In this document: one piece after another, positions 8,774-16,313 of the stretch
How positions within the stretch are numbered: the first letter of the stretch is position 1
Layout: every line of letters starts with the position of its first letter
Source: Irineochytrium annulatum
Taxonomy: Eukaryota > Chytridiomycota > Chytridiomycetes > Chytridiales > Chytridiaceae
DNA length: 64,000 nt
Direction of reading: 5' to 3'
NCBI GenBank assembly: GCA_027600665.1
Contig: JADGJL010000001.1
Coordinates: forward strand, 124,001-188,000
The notes under the pieces: generated by a model
Databases searched by the model: none
Told to the model about the DNA's origin: nothing
What the model saw: the letters and a program-made list of their open reading frames with translations, nothing else
Made by a program: the position numbers and the translations under genes

Positions 8774-9160
8774 ATGAAGAAAGGCATAACATGGCTTGCT
8801 GCCTGTATGTTAATTCTGGTCCTCGCCGCATGCGGAGGGACGAAGCAGTCCGCAGAATCTGGAAGTAATGGATCCGATGCTGAAGTTACAGCCAGTGAAG
8901 AACTGGTCATCAAGGCAAGCAACTACGAATTCGATCAACCTGAGTACCGACTCAAAAAAGGCGTTCCGGTTAACATTGTTTATGAAAATGTAAATGGAAA
9001 TCACGGTATACTTGTTCCTGAGCTGAATCTTCAACTGGATACCAGAAATAGCTCCAAAGTCATAACCCCAGACAAGGTTGGTGAGTTTGAAATGTCCTGT
9101 TCTGTCTTCTGTGGTTCAGGACACAGCAGCATGATCTCCAAAATTATTGTTGAAGAATAG
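8774..9160 (+). CDS. CuA-type cupredoxin lipoprotein
   Basis: A 128-residue lipoprotein. The signal peptide ends in lipobox LAAC (Cys20). The mature part is a cupredoxin domain with the complete CuA ligand pattern of cytochrome c oxidase subunit II: His77 (NGNHG) and C-x3-C-x3-H-x2-M at Cys109, Cys113, His117, Met120. It is much shorter than subunit II and lacks the transmembrane hairpin. It is probably an extracytoplasmic electron carrier or copper-binding protein. Of two adjacent ATGs (8771, 8774), 8774 has the better spacing to AAGGAGG. It stands alone, with a terminator at 9171. Confidence 0.85.
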   Translation: MKKGITWLAACMLILVLAACGGTKQSAESGSNGSDAEVTASEELVIKASNYEFDQPEYRLKKGVPVNIVYENVNGNHGILVPELNLQLDTRNSSKVITPDKVGEFEMSCSVFCGSGHSSMISKIIVEE

Positions 9161-9170
9161 GTTTCAAGAC

Positions 9171-9200
9171 AAGGAGCCCCCGCAGCGACGGGAGCTCCTT
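9171..9200 (+). terminator. Intrinsic terminator after the cupredoxin gene
   Basis: AAGGAGC pairs with GCTCCTT over an inner CCCG/CGGG stem, followed by TCTTTAG. It begins 11 bases after the stop codon. Confidence 0.7.
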
Positions 9201-9264
9201 CTTTAGTATAACAAATTGTACCAGAGTACGTTGCCCACGAGCCAGTTCTGCTACATTCATTCCG

Positions 9265-12006
9265 CTAGGTCTGGTCCTGTTCAATCAATTCAATCCATTC
9301 GTTATATTCCGTCTGCAATTTCTTATATTCATCATGCAACTGACGATATTCCGTGTTCAGTTGCTCTGCCTTCTCCTGCTCCATCTCGCGTTCCACCTGT
9401 AACAAACGTAATTGGTTTGCTGCTAATTCGTAACGCTCTCCCATCTCAAGCAATTCGGTTTCCATCATCTCTTTCTCTTGCGTTGCTTCTGCACGTAACT
9501 TGTCCAGCTGTTGTCGTTCTTGCTCCAGTCCCTCCAGCAACTCGCTACTTGCAGCACTCTCACTCTTCCAAACCGTCAGTTCATTCTCAAGCGCGGCCCA
9601 ACGCTCCTGCCAGGATTGCTCCTGAGCCGACCATTCATCCGCACGGCGTTTCCATACTTGGTCGTTCTGCTCTGCTTGTTCAACGCTTGAGCGAAGTTCT
9701 TCTTCACGTCTCGTCAACTGCTCTAGGCGGGATGCCAATTCAGCCTGTTTGACCGACAGTTCTTCGTATTTGATCTGCCACTCCAGCGCTTCTTCCTCGG
9801 TCTGGGCCAGTTGGTTCTCTTGCTCGGAGTAGCTCTCGGAAAGTTTTGCTGAAGACTGTCTTGCTTCTTCAAGTGCTCTCACAATCTCTTGCTTCTCTGA
9901 ACTCAATTCATCAATTTTGGAACTGTAACTCTCTTCCCGTTGTAATGCATCACTGTAATCGTTACGGATTTGTTTATAATTATCTTGAAGTCGGTCCAGA
10001 TCTTCCCGAACAACATTTAACTCAACTTCAAGCTCTTTGCGTTTTTCTTCCAAGAGCTCAGCATCCTTCTGGTAATGGACAGCCTCTTCATGATTAAAAC
10101 GAGACTCTTCCTTCACTACGGACAATTCATCATGAAGGGATTGCACACCAGATTCCAATGTTTCATTTTGTTCAGCAACTTCGAGAATCTGGTTCTCCAG
10201 GTCCCCGATCTCAGCCAACCGCTGTTCAGCAAGGTCTTTCCAGGATTGCTCACGTTCCGTAAGTGTGCCGATCTCATTCTGCAATGTACGCACCGCGGCA
10301 TGAGCCTGTTCAAGCACCTTATGCAACCTGCGCTGCTCCTCTTCCGACTTCACTTCAGCCTCACGAAGGTTTTGGACTTCCTGTTCAAGCTGTGCGTGCT
10401 GCTCCTGAAGTTTGCGCAGCTGCGCTGTAAGAGAGGTTTCTCTCTCTACAGTTTCATTATACTTCTGTTTCCATTGTTGCTGTGCATCACGGGATTGCTG
10501 GGCAGCCTGCTCCGTTTCACGCAGAAGCTCCTGCAACTGAGACCGGTCCTCTTTCAACTGCTCCAGTTGTTGTTCCAGTTCCGTAATTCGGCGACTTTGA
10601 ACTTCCTGCTCCTGTATACGGACTCCATGCTCATGACGCAACGTTTCCAATTGACCACGCTCGTGCTGGAGCTGCTGTTCTTGCGCTGCAACTGTGTCCT
10701 GCGCACTGATGAGCTGGGTCATTACTTCTTCCAATTGCTCCTCGACATCTAACAGTCGAGTCTCCGCCTGTTTACGTTGTTCCTCAAGCTGCTGCTTGAG
10801 CTTGCTCCGTTCATCTTGCAACAAGGCCTCTGCCACTGCAGCGGCTTCGGTTGCCTGAGATGCTGCTGCTTCCTTGGCTTGTTGCAATTGTTCCTCAAGG
10901 GCTGCTTCTTTCTCCATCCATTCGAGTTCCGACTGTTCGGATAAGGCTTTGAACTCTGCATTTAATTGGTTTATCTGGTTCAGGCGCTTCTGCTCCGCTT
11001 GTTCCTGCAAGGCAGCCCGCTCTTGATTCGCTTGATCCGTCAGAGCCTGAGTCTGTTCCAGCGCTTTTTCTTCAACCTGCTGGAGACGAAGCTCCATCTG
11101 TTGCTGAAGTTCGTTATATTGCAGTGCCGCTTCTTCCTGAGCTTTTTTCAGGTTATTCTCTGCTTGCTCCAACTCTAACAAAATGGCGGACTCGGCTTCT
11201 TCCTTGGCTGTCTGAACCTGTTGTGCAGCTTCGGCTTCTATTTGTTGACGTTCTGCAATGGCGCGACTCTCGGCTGCTTTTAATTGAGCGGCAGCCTTAT
11301 CCTGCAATTCCTTATATTGAGCCGCAGCTTTGGCCTGCGCCTGCTGCAATTCGGCGGCAGAACGATTCTGAGCTTCTTTTAGCTGAGAAGCGGCCTGTGC
11401 CTGTGCAGTTTTGAGCTGATTAGCCGCTTTTTCTTCCATCTCCTTCAGCTGTCTCGTTGCCTTCGCTTCTGCTTCCTTGAGTTGTGTTGCCGCCTTGGCC
11501 TCTGCTTCCTTGAGTTGTGCCGTTGCCTGGGCCTGCAATTTCTGCACTCGTTCCGTTGCCTGGGCACGTTCCTGCTCAAGCAGTGTGTTTAACTTGTCCA
11601 TTTCTGCTTGCTTGTCCGTCTCAGCTTTTTGCAGCGCCTGCTCTGCTTCAAGCTTCAGCTTCTGCAATTCAGCTAGAGACTGGTCACGCCGTTCCAATTC
11701 TTGTTGATGTTCATTTTGTATGGCGTTCAATCGATTTAATTCGTTTCTCAGTTCTGTACGTTCTCCAGTAAGCATCTTCAGCTCATTCCGGATTTCCTGT
11801 GTCTGAAGAGACTGTTCAGCCATATGTACAGCCGCCAGCACCGCAATACGCGGAGTATCCAGACGGGAATTTTGCTTGGAGATCGCGCTCATACGCTCAT
11901 CTACCAGGTTAGCTACTTGTTTCATATAGTCGGCACTGCTGCCAACCAGTTTATAGGAAGTCCCGTAGATCTCTACGGTGACGCGTGTACGATCAGGTGT
12001 AGTCAC
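9265..12006 (-). CDS. zapA: ZapA-domain protein with giant coiled coil
   Basis: A 913-residue protein. The first ~75 residues are a ZapA cell-division domain (RTRVTVEIYGTSYKLVGS...YMKQVANLVDERM...TPRIAVLAAVHMAEQSL); ordinary ZapA ends near 85-110. The remainder is an unbroken Gln/Glu/Ala-rich coiled coil without membrane or catalytic segments. Near residues 159-345 it follows an 11-residue repeat (for example AKAATQLKEAE, AKATRQLKEME, EKAANQLKTAQ). ZapA binds FtsZ and promotes bundling at the division ring; the long arm could act as a spacer or scaffold, which is inference. A GTG at 12006 is chosen, 8 bases after GGAGG. The position next to pheT matches the Bacillus neighbourhood of zapA. It ends without an obvious terminator. 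Confidence 0.9.
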   Translation of the reverse strand: MTTPDRTRVTVEIYGTSYKLVGSSADYMKQVANLVDERMSAISKQNSRLDTPRIAVLAAVHMAEQSLQTQEIRNELKMLTGERTELRNELNRLNAIQNEHQQELERRDQSLAELQKLKLEAEQALQKAETDKQAEMDKLNTLLEQERAQATERVQKLQAQATAQLKEAEAKAATQLKEAEAKATRQLKEMEEKAANQLKTAQAQAASQLKEAQNRSAAELQQAQAKAAAQYKELQDKAAAQLKAAESRAIAERQQIEAEAAQQVQTAKEEAESAILLELEQAENNLKKAQEEAALQYNELQQQMELRLQQVEEKALEQTQALTDQANQERAALQEQAEQKRLNQINQLNAEFKALSEQSELEWMEKEAALEEQLQQAKEAAASQATEAAAVAEALLQDERSKLKQQLEEQRKQAETRLLDVEEQLEEVMTQLISAQDTVAAQEQQLQHERGQLETLRHEHGVRIQEQEVQSRRITELEQQLEQLKEDRSQLQELLRETEQAAQQSRDAQQQWKQKYNETVERETSLTAQLRKLQEQHAQLEQEVQNLREAEVKSEEEQRRLHKVLEQAHAAVRTLQNEIGTLTEREQSWKDLAEQRLAEIGDLENQILEVAEQNETLESGVQSLHDELSVVKEESRFNHEEAVHYQKDAELLEEKRKELEVELNVVREDLDRLQDNYKQIRNDYSDALQREESYSSKIDELSSEKQEIVRALEEARQSSAKLSESYSEQENQLAQTEEEALEWQIKYEELSVKQAELASRLEQLTRREEELRSSVEQAEQNDQVWKRRADEWSAQEQSWQERWAALENELTVWKSESAASSELLEGLEQERQQLDKLRAEATQEKEMMETELLEMGERYELAANQLRLLQVEREMEQEKAEQLNTEYRQLHDEYKKLQTEYNEWIELIEQDQT
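11170..11532 (-). repeat. Tandem 33-base coding repeats (11-residue hendecads)
   Basis: Eleven consecutive in-frame units with a period of 33 bases encode variants of A-x-A-A-x-Q-L-K-E-A-E/Q within the ZapA-fused coiled coil. Units are diverged but in register without gaps, and a weaker register continues for about six more units toward lower coordinates. Confidence 0.8.
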
Positions 12007-12053
12007 AGTTGTGCCCTCCTTCAAGTCTGTATGTTGATTCTAAGCTGTAATCA

Positions 12054-12100
12054 CAAAAAAGTCACATCGATCCTCTAATGCTAAGGATTCGATGTGACTT
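12054..12100 (-). terminator. Intrinsic terminator after pheT
   Basis: A 12-bp stem (12059-12070 with 12089-12100, AAGTCACATCGA) is followed on the minus strand by TTTTTTGTG. It lies between pheT and the zapA gene, so zapA needs read-through or its own promoter. Confidence 0.9.
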
Positions 12101-12144
12101 CAAACAATTCCTGCTAATCTTTGTTCAAAAAATGTTCTTCTGTC

Positions 12145-14598
12145 CTATTTACGCAATTCCGCTCCGAATTGCTCTTCCAGACGAGCCACTACACGGGCAT
12201 GAACTTCAGTAACTTCCTCATCGGTCAGTGTACGTTCACGATTCCGGTATACCAGTGCCATCGCCACGCTCTTCTTGTTTTCACCCAGCTTACTTCCAGT
12301 GAACACATCGAATACTTGTACAGTTTGTAACAACTCACCCGCCGATTCACGAATGGCGCGCAGCATATCTCCCGCTTCAACATCCTCATTCACAACAACC
12401 GCGATATCACGTTCCATGGTTGGGAAACGCGGAAGTTCACGATAACGAATGTCAGCGTCTGCTTCATTGTAGATCGATTCAAGTGCAATCTCTGCGATGT
12501 ACACATCATTCAGATCATACTGCTGTTGCAGTTCCGGATGCAACTGACCCAATGTACCGATCAATGTGCCTTCTACGCCATCCTTGCCTTCCAGATAAAC
12601 TGATGCAGAACGTCCCGGATGGAAGCCTTCGGGGCTGTTCGCTACCAAGCGAATGCGTTGTTCCAGGCCTACATAAGCGAACAGTTGCTCAAGCGCACCT
12701 TTCAGGTCGAAGAAATCTACTTTCTCCGCTCCAACATTCCACTGCTGGTTTGCACGATTCCCGGTGAGCAGCAAGCCCAGTACTGGGATCTCATGGGGTT
12801 GCTTGGTCAGCTGATCTTCTTCGGTGAAGAACACGTTGCCCACTTCAAATACAGCCAGTGAATCCTGTTTACGGTTCATGTTATACACGGCTGCATCCAG
12901 CATTTGCGGCAAAATACTCGTACGAAGCACACTGCGGTCTTCACTCATCGGCATCGCGAGTTTCACGGCTTTACTGCCTTGTGTCAACGCCGGGAATAAT
13001 GTCGCTTTATCCGGGTGCACAAAGGAATAACTGATCATTTCCTGCCAGCCACTGCCTGAGAGCACTCCACGAATAGTGCGGCGCATCGCTTGCGAGCGTG
13101 TATATGCCCCCGGAGTTGTCGGTCCTTCAATCCATGTGGTTGGAATGTTGTCGTATCCGTACAAGCGCGCAATCTCTTCGAACAAGTCTACATCAAGTGT
13201 AATATCCCCTCTGCGTGTTGGCACTTCCACATCCAGCAGTCCTTGCTCAGCATCACCACATGCAAAGTGCAAGCGAGCGAAGATCGTTTTCACCTCAAGC
13301 AAAGACAGATCTGTTCCCAGATAACGATTCAGCCTGTTCAGCGACAATTGAATGACACGTTTCTCCGCCGCTTCTGCCCCAGCTTCCACAATTCCCTGAT
13401 GCACTTCACCCTCAGCATAACGCTGAATCAGTTCAGCCGCACGATCCAAGGCCGTAATCACCGCACCCGGGTCTACTTCCTTCTCAAAACGCATGCTTGC
13501 TTCGGAACGCAGCCCCAGTTGGCGCGACGTTTTCCGAACGGTTCCGCCGTCGAATTTGGCGGACTCCAAGAGCAGATTCACCGTACCTTCCGATACCTCG
13601 GAATTCTCGCCACCCATAACCCCAGCGATGGCTACAGGTTTCACGCCATCCGTAATGAGCAACATGTGCGGCTCCAGCTTGCGCTCCTGTCCATCAAGCG
13701 TAACGATCGTTTCGCCTTCGTTGGCCATACGCACTTCAATATGGCCTTTTTCCAGCTTATCCGCATCGAATGCATGTAACGGTTGACCATATTCCAGCAT
13801 GACATAGTTCGTGATATCAACGATATTGTTGATTGGACGAACACCTGCAGCCATCAGACGGTTTTGCATCCAGAGCGGGGAAGCACCCAGCTTAATGCCG
13901 GTTACATAACGAGCCGCATAGTGACTGCATTGCTCCTGTGCCTTAATCTCTACAGAGATATGATTCGCAGCTGCATCACCCACTTCAACCAGTTGGTCTT
14001 TGGGATTCGGCAGCTTCACTTCACGACCCAGAATGGCACCTACTTCATAAGCTGCACCACGCATGCTGAGACAGTCGGAGCGGTTCGGTGTCAGATCCAG
14101 TTCAAGTACATGATCGTCGAGACCAAGAACCTGGCTGATCGGCGTGCCAACCTCTGTTGTTTCCGGTAGAACAAGAATACCTTCCTGTTGATCTTTGGGC
14201 AGCAATTTATCGTTCATGCCGAGCTCTTTCGCAGAACAGATCATGCCAAGGGATACCACACCGCGCAGTTTGGCTTTTTTGATATCCAATCCACCTGGGA
14301 GCTTCGCTCCAACCAAAGCTACGACTACCTTTTGACCTGCATCCACATTTTTCGCACCACACACGATCTGCAGATCTTCTTCCTGACCGGCATCGATAAC
14401 ACACACATTCAGTTTGTCTGCATCCGGGTGTTTCTCCTTGCTCTTCACATAACCTACAACAACTTTATTCACGCCCTTGTTGCGGTTCTCCACTACATCA
14501 ATCTCGACACCCGCACGGGTAATTTTCTCTGCCAATTCCTGTGGCGTCACACCTTCAAGGGAAATATAATCAGACAGCCAATCTGTCGATACTCTCAT
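12145..14598 (-). CDS. pheT: Phenylalanine--tRNA ligase beta subunit
   Basis: An 817-residue subunit of the alpha2-beta2 synthetase that charges tRNA-Phe in the cytoplasm. In order: an N-terminal tRNA-binding EMAP/OB domain (about 40-150, VGYVKSKEKHPDADKLNVC), the B3/B4 editing region with MRGAAYEVGAILGR, B5 (about 410-480), a catalytic-like core and a C-terminal anticodon-binding ferredoxin fold (RELPRFPTMERDIAVVV... to FGAELRK). Length matches B. subtilis PheT. ATG lies behind AAGGAAGTG. It follows pheS after 84 bases and is read from the same T-box-controlled transcript. Confidence 0.98.
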   Translation of the reverse strand: MRVSTDWLSDYISLEGVTPQELAEKITRAGVEIDVVENRNKGVNKVVVGYVKSKEKHPDADKLNVCVIDAGQEEDLQIVCGAKNVDAGQKVVVALVGAKLPGGLDIKKAKLRGVVSLGMICSAKELGMNDKLLPKDQQEGILVLPETTEVGTPISQVLGLDDHVLELDLTPNRSDCLSMRGAAYEVGAILGREVKLPNPKDQLVEVGDAAANHISVEIKAQEQCSHYAARYVTGIKLGASPLWMQNRLMAAGVRPINNIVDITNYVMLEYGQPLHAFDADKLEKGHIEVRMANEGETIVTLDGQERKLEPHMLLITDGVKPVAIAGVMGGENSEVSEGTVNLLLESAKFDGGTVRKTSRQLGLRSEASMRFEKEVDPGAVITALDRAAELIQRYAEGEVHQGIVEAGAEAAEKRVIQLSLNRLNRYLGTDLSLLEVKTIFARLHFACGDAEQGLLDVEVPTRRGDITLDVDLFEEIARLYGYDNIPTTWIEGPTTPGAYTRSQAMRRTIRGVLSGSGWQEMISYSFVHPDKATLFPALTQGSKAVKLAMPMSEDRSVLRTSILPQMLDAAVYNMNRKQDSLAVFEVGNVFFTEEDQLTKQPHEIPVLGLLLTGNRANQQWNVGAEKVDFFDLKGALEQLFAYVGLEQRIRLVANSPEGFHPGRSASVYLEGKDGVEGTLIGTLGQLHPELQQQYDLNDVYIAEIALESIYNEADADIRYRELPRFPTMERDIAVVVNEDVEAGDMLRAIRESAGELLQTVQVFDVFTGSKLGENKKSVAMALVYRNRERTLTDEEVTEVHARVVARLEEQFGAELRK

Positions 14599-14682
14599 GG
14601 ACGTTCACTTCCTTCATCTATAAATTGGTATTCCCGGTTCATAACGCTTGCTCTATATTTGTTGATCCATTGTATTGTTAAG

Positions 14683-15717
14683 TTACAGCCTTCCGAATTG
14701 CTTCAAGAAGGTCAGATCACTATTGTAGAAGTGACGGATATCATCGACACCATACTTCAGCATGGCGATACGTTCCACGCCCATTCCGAATGCAAAACCG
14801 CTGTATTTCTCCGGATCATAGCCACCCATTTCCAGTACTTTCGGGTGAACCATACCGCCGCCCAAAATTTCGAGCCAGCCGGTTTGCTTACATACCCGAC
14901 AGCCGCTGCCGCCACATTGTACACAGGTTACATCCACTTCCGCACTTGGCTCCGTGAACGGGAAGAAGCTTGGACGCAGACGAATCTCCGTGTGGGAACC
15001 GAACATTTCGCGCACGAATTGCAGCAGGGTTCCTTTCAGATCGCTCATACGAATGTTTTCGCTGATAACCAAACCTTCAACCTGGTTGAATTGGAAAGAG
15101 TGCGTCGCATCATCGTCATCACGGCGGTACACTTTACCTGGGCAGATGACTTTGACAGGCACTTCACCCTTCATGCTCTGCATGGTACGCACTTGAACCG
15201 GAGATGTATGGGTGCGCATCAACAAGTCTTCGGTAACATAGAAAGAATCCTGCATATCGCGCGCCGGGTGATTCTTCGGCAAGTTCAATGCTTCAAAGTT
15301 GTAATAATCCATTTCCACTTCAGGACCTTCCGCTACGCGGTATCCCATCCCGATGAAAATATCTTCGATCTCCTGTACCACTTTCGTCAGTGGGTGCAGT
15401 CCGCCTTGACGTCCACGACGTCCTGGCAGCGTCACATCAATTTTCTCGGATTGCAGACGCTTCGCCGTCTCTTCTTTCTGGAACTGATCCTGCTTGCTGT
15501 CGATGACTTCCTCAATGGCAGCCCGAACATCGTTGGCTACTTGACCAATAACCGGACGTTCCTCCGCACTAAGCGCACCCATACCACGCAAAATTTCAGT
15601 TAATGCACCCTTTTTCCCCAAATACTTCACACGCAGATCACTGAGCGTCTGTGGATCATTCACACCAGACAACTGCTCCAGCGCTTCGATTTTCAATGCC
15701 TCTAAACGTTCTTTCAT
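14683..15717 (-). CDS. pheS: Phenylalanine--tRNA ligase alpha subunit
   Basis: A 344-residue catalytic subunit: N-terminal coiled coil ([16 protein letters not shown]...), then the class II synthetase core with motif 2 ([29 protein letters not shown]) and motif 3 ([28 protein letters not shown] region; the protein reads [13 protein letters not shown]). A CxxC...CxxC insertion ([12 protein letters not shown]) is present. The frame continues to 15801, but the ATG at 15717 follows GGGGG at 9 bases and gives exactly the length of B. subtilis PheS. It is under T-box control from the leader directly upstream. Confidence 0.98.
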   Translation of the reverse strand: MKERLEALKIEALEQLSGVNDPQTLSDLRVKYLGKKGALTEILRGMGALSAEERPVIGQVANDVRAAIEEVIDSKQDQFQKEETAKRLQSEKIDVTLPGRRGRQGGLHPLTKVVQEIEDIFIGMGYRVAEGPEVEMDYYNFEALNLPKNHPARDMQDSFYVTEDLLMRTHTSPVQVRTMQSMKGEVPVKVICPGKVYRRDDDDATHSFQFNQVEGLVISENIRMSDLKGTLLQFVREMFGSHTEIRLRPSFFPFTEPSAEVDVTCVQCGGSGCRVCKQTGWLEILGGGMVHPKVLEMGGYDPEKYSGFAFGMGVERIAMLKYGVDDIRHFYNSDLTFLKQFGRL

Positions 15718-15752
15718 GTGTAATTGCCCCCTTTTTGTGGTGTTTTTGCAAC

Positions 15753-15782
15753 AAAAAAAGGCCTTCTCTCCCCTGAAGGGAC
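15753..15782 (-). terminator. Conditional terminator of the pheST T-box
   Basis: On the minus strand CCTTC-loop-GAAGG is followed by CCTTTTTTTG just upstream of pheS. It overlaps the T-box antiterminator region, as expected for tRNA-dependent attenuation. Confidence 0.85.
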
Positions 15783-16066
15783 GAAAAGACCGTGGTACCA
15801 CCCTTGTTAGACATCCATTGCTGCACGGGCCTTCTGGCCTGCAACTGGTTCTGTCTCACTTTGTACGGAATAACGACCGTTAACCGTTTGCCCCTACTGT
15901 TGCCTCTGTGTCTACACACAGACAAGTTCAGGGAACCGCTTCGGAGTGAATTTCGGCAGCCTTGTTCTACAGAAACGCTCTCAATCTACGGCGCTTCCTC
16001 CCTGTCCAGAGGCACTGCTTACTTGTCTCCATCATCACGTTTACTTGTTAGTTTCAAACCTCTAGA
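15753..16066 (-). promoter_or_regulatory. T-box leader (phenylalanine) controlling pheST
   Basis: The highly conserved T-box sequence GGGTGGTACCACGG lies at 15790-15803 on the minus strand, directly followed by the terminator. Upstream is a roughly 250-base structured region. The likely specifier codon is TTC (Phe) in the context GAAATTCAC at 15948-15950, which matches the position and flanks of specifier loops at the 3' side of stem I. Uncharged tRNA-Phe would pair with it and with the T-box bulge, favouring read-through into pheST. The specifier call is by eye; the T-box itself is certain. Confidence 0.9.
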
Positions 16067-16068
16067 GG

Positions 16069-16233
16069 TTGTCAAAAAGTCCGCTTTTGATTACGAATGA
16101 TGCCTCTTGGCATCAGCGTCGAATATCGGATTCAGCCGAAATGTCCGTTGCTCACGTAGTTTTCCTACGCTCCGCTACTCCATTTCTATCTTCATCCCAT
16201 CTTCTCGGTACTGAAAACCGCTCTTTTTGAACA
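16069..16233. mobile_element. MITE-like element with imperfect terminal inverted repeats
   Basis: The 165-base segment has ends that are inverted copies of each other: 16069-16093 and 16209-16233 agree at 18 of 25 positions, both with CAAAAAG near the outer edge and TTTT further in. Inside are two tight hairpins, 16098-16115 (TGATGCC, loop TCTT, GGCATCA) and 16155-16169 (CGTAG, loop, CTACG). It codes for nothing. I recall similar stretches recurring in Paenibacillus genomes, but copy number cannot be checked here. It could be a MITE, a BIME-like repeat or a structured RNA. Confidence 0.55.
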
Positions 16234-16272
16234 CATACCCTATATCGATGTAATCATCGATGATCGTTCATA

Positions 16273-16301
16273 ATTATATGCAAAATAGATCGAAATAGCA
16301 A
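16273..16301 (-). promoter_or_regulatory. Probable sigma-A promoter of pheST
   Basis: On the minus strand TTGCTA (16296-16301), a 17-base spacer and TATAAT (16273-16278). It sits just downstream of the ABC-F stop codon. Transcripts would start near 16266, pass through the MITE-like element and then enter the T-box. A second possible -35 (TTGACA) is formed by the edge of the element, but its -10 is weak. Confidence 0.6.
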
Positions 16302-16313
16302 GCCGTCCATGTT

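Noticed and set aside
11170..11532. Regular 33-base repeats as a CRISPR array
   Set aside because: There are no spacers; repeats are contiguous, diverged and in-frame within a coiled-coil gene.
14188..15603. A 471-codon plus-strand open frame across pheT-pheS
   Set aside because: It lies antisense to two unmistakable conserved genes, has no ribosome site and encodes no recognisable protein.
16080..16110. TTGACA at the edge of the MITE-like element as the main pheST promoter
   Set aside because: No good -10 at 16-18 bases; the TTGCTA/TATAAT pair at 16273-16301 is better.
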